Assembly: GCA_910588885.1 (NCBI GenBank)
Contig: CAJUSQ010000151.1
Coordinates: 1-6,251, forward strand
DNA length: 6,251 nucleotides
Direction of reading: 5' to 3'
Source: an uncultured Lachnospiraceae bacterium
GTDB taxonomy: Bacteria; Bacillota; Clostridia; Lachnospirales; Lachnospiraceae
The notes below the pieces were generated by a model, which worked only from the letters and a program-made list of their open reading frames with translations, searched no databases and was not told the origin of the DNA. Shown piece by piece: positions 5,227 through 6,251 of the stretch (within the stretch, counting starts at the first letter, position 1; each line of letters opens with the position of its first letter). Made by a program: the position numbers and the translations under genes.

Positions 5227-6097
5227 TCTTGTTCCTCCTCTTCCGCTCCCGGCCCAGCACCAGAATGATCAAAAACAGCAATGCCGTCACCAGCTTTAAA
5301 TCCACGGATTTCATATAGCGGATGGCAATGGCCACGCAGGCTTTATATAATACAGAGCCCAGGACCACCCCGGAGGTCACCCGCAGGAACGTTGCCTTCT
5401 GAAACAAACTGGTGCCGATAATCACGCTGGCCAGGCCGATTACCATGGTTCCCGTCCCCATGGATACGTCAAAAAACCGCTGCTGCTGGGCAAACATGCT
5501 GCCGCTTAAGGCTACCAGGGCATTGGCGATGGAAAGCCCCGCTATTTTCACCAGCCCCTGATCCACTCCCATAGAGGTTACAATGGTATCGTTGTCCCCT
5601 GCGGCCCGCAAAAGATAGCCGGATTTCGTGCCCAGATACCAGTCCAGAAGATATTTTGCGGCCAGCGTAAACAACAGGATCAGCACTGCGGTACGATATG
5701 GATACCATTGCTCCGGTACCAGCGCCGCAACCAGGCCGTTGTCAAAAATCGTTTCCTTATTATAAATAGGTAGGTTTGCTTTTCCTGCCACCCGCAAATT
5801 GACCGTATAAAGGGCCGTCATCATGATGATGCCGGAAAGCAGGTCCCGCACCTTTAATTTCACATGGATCAGCCCGGTCAAAGCGCCCGCCAGCGCCCCT
5901 GCCAGACAGGAAATCAAGATTGTAAGCAGCGGATTTATATCCCTGGAAATCAAAACCGCAGTAATGGCAGCCCCCATGGGAAAACTGCCGTCCACGGTCA
6001 GATCCGGAAAATCCAAAATTTTGTAAGTGATATAAATGCCCAGGGCCATAATGGCATACACCATTCCCTGTTCGAAAACGCTGAGAATTAAAGTCAC
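5219..6097 (-). CDS. ABC importer permease (COG4120, TrpY-like)
   Basis: This membrane protein of 292 residues has eight or nine hydrophobic segments and belongs to the LivH-like BPD_transp_2 group. Close family marks are ITYKILDFPDLTVDGSFPMGAA (22-43 in this numbering), HVKLKVRDLLSGII and VNLRVAGKANLP, the block shared with tryptophan/tyrosine-type permeases of COG4120. The cytoplasmic coupling loop RAAGDNDTIVTSMGVD contacts the ATPase. The C-terminus is basic (GRERKRRNKNA), suggesting a cytoplasmic end. I place the start at GTG 6097, preceded by GAGGGAG (6102-6108), because homologues begin just before this first membrane segment. An in-frame TTG at 6139 and ATG at 6115 would add 14 or 6 residues, but their ribosome sites are badly spaced or absent. 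It lies 72 nt after the presumed binding-protein gene and overlaps the ATPase gene. It probably forms the channel for an amino-acid-like solute. Confidence 0.93.
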   Translation of the reverse strand: MTLILSVFEQGMVYAIMALGIYITYKILDFPDLTVDGSFPMGAAITAVLISRDINPLLTILISCLAGALAGALTGLIHVKLKVRDLLSGIIMMTALYTVNLRVAGKANLPIYNKETIFDNGLVAALVPEQWYPYRTAVLILLFTLAAKYLLDWYLGTKSGYLLRAAGDNDTIVTSMGVDQGLVKIAGLSIANALVALSGSMFAQQQRFFDVSMGTGTMVIGLASVIIGTSLFQKATFLRVTSGVVLGSVLYKACVAIAIRYMKSVDLKLVTALLFLIILVLGRERKRRNKNA

Positions 6098-6150
6098 AAT
6101 ACTCCCTCTTTCCATATCAATAAAGAATGAAAGGCACAATATTCCTTCTT
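6083..6150 (-). repeat. 40-nt-period duplication of the permease translation start
   Basis: Two minus-strand stretches, 6150-6123 and 6110-6083, align without gaps over 28 nt with five mismatches. Each contains a purine-rich ribosome site, ATTGTG and then a CTTTNATTCT block. The downstream copy holds the chosen GTG start of the permease. The upstream copy presents an equally placed GTG at 6137. The 40-nt offset puts the two starts in different frames. The similarity is seen directly; it suggests a local tandem duplication. Confidence 0.7.
6117..6137 (-). CDS. Possible 6-codon upstream reading frame (M-P-F-I-L-Y)
   Basis: In the upstream copy of the duplicated start region, GTG at 6137 opens a frame of six codons closed by TGA at 6117-6119, 19 nt before the permease GTG. 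AAGGA lies six to eight nt upstream of it, so ribosomes may load here. It could be a decoy or leader peptide that tunes permease translation, or merely a fossil of the duplication. There is no homology to rely on, and the evidence is position and ribosome site only. Confidence 0.3.
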   Translation of the reverse strand: MPFILY

Positions 6151-6169
6151 TCTGTCCATGCTTCCGTTT

Positions 6170-6251
6170 CTATTCTTCGCCTGTTAAAATTTTATCAAAG
6201 ATTTCCGCCGCATTTTCCAAATAGGCTTCTTCCAGGGAAAGGCCGATGTGT
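6170..6251 (-). CDS. C-terminal end of probable ABC substrate-binding protein (partial)
   Basis: Only the last 26 codons lie in the window, reading HIGLSLEEAYLENAAEIFDK and ending ILTGEE before a TAG at 6170-6172. The open frame runs off the right edge. An IGL(S/T)-(I/L)-x-E-x-Y-L-x-N/D-A tail is reminiscent of the C-terminus of COG2984 (TrpX-like) binding proteins. Those are normally encoded directly upstream of the COG4120 permease and COG1101 ATPase, exactly as here. If so, the complete gene would begin with a lipoprotein signal peptide outside the window. It is separated from the permease start by 72 nt. That this is a coding end is well supported by frame, codon use and stop; the family call rests mostly on gene order. 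Confidence 0.65.
   Translation of the reverse strand, partial: HIGLSLEEAYLENAAEIFDKILTGEE

Noticed and set aside
6098..6139. Permease start at TTG 6139 or ATG 6115
   Set aside because: The TTG has its purine run too close and the ATG has none; homologues begin right at the first membrane segment, which fits GTG 6097. The point is not settled by sequence alone.
1..6251. CRISPR arrays, insertion sequences, tRNA/rRNA genes, phage or attachment sites
   Set aside because: None of their hallmarks (regular spaced repeats, transposase frames, tRNA cloverleaf, flanking direct repeats) is seen on either strand.

Overview
The window looks like part of a chromosome from an anaerobic Clostridia-type Bacillota, perhaps a Lachnospiraceae or Oscillospiraceae relative. 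This rests on roughly balanced base composition, strong AGGAGG-type Shine-Dalgarno sites 7-10 nt before nearly every start, a consensus-like sigma-A promoter, and the protein families present. The taxon is inferred. Every convincing gene is on the minus strand, so transcription runs from high to low coordinates.

Right part (6251 down to 4459): the end of an ABC importer operon. It holds the last 26 codons of a probable substrate-binding protein, a LivH-like membrane permease of the COG4120/TrpY type, and an ATPase of the COG1101/TrpZ type whose start overlaps the permease stop by 8 nt. Characterised relatives import tryptophan or other amino-acid-like solutes. The permease start region carries a near-perfect 40-nt-period duplication of its own ribosome binding site and start, which creates a tiny upstream reading frame.

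Gap (4318-4458): a 141-nt AT-rich regulatory region. It has a good promoter (TTGCAT, 17 nt, TATACT), a 10-bp palindrome just upstream of the -35 box, and a TTTCAC/GTGAAA dyad just downstream of the expected transcription start. No intrinsic terminator is visible after the ATPase gene.

Left part (4317 down to 1): a six-gene operon, in transcription order a small cupin lacking the usual metal histidines, a short-chain dehydrogenase (SDR), a 3-hydroxyacyl-CoA-dehydrogenase-family (3HCDH) enzyme, a long metal-dependent cyclase/hydrolase (PF04199), a beta-keto acid cleavage enzyme (BKACE, DUF849, Kce-like), and a zinc-ribbon protein cut by the window edge. The inferred logic is that the hydrolase opens or deacylates a substrate, one or both dehydrogenases oxidise a beta-hydroxy acid to a beta-keto acid, and BKACE cleaves that with acetyl-CoA to acetoacetate plus a new acyl-CoA. 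The substrate is unknown. The BKACE pocket differs from lysine-pathway Kce, most clearly with Trp where Kce has the amine-binding Glu14, so it is probably not a 3-keto-5-aminohexanoate enzyme. This operon is the best candidate here for an undescribed pathway.
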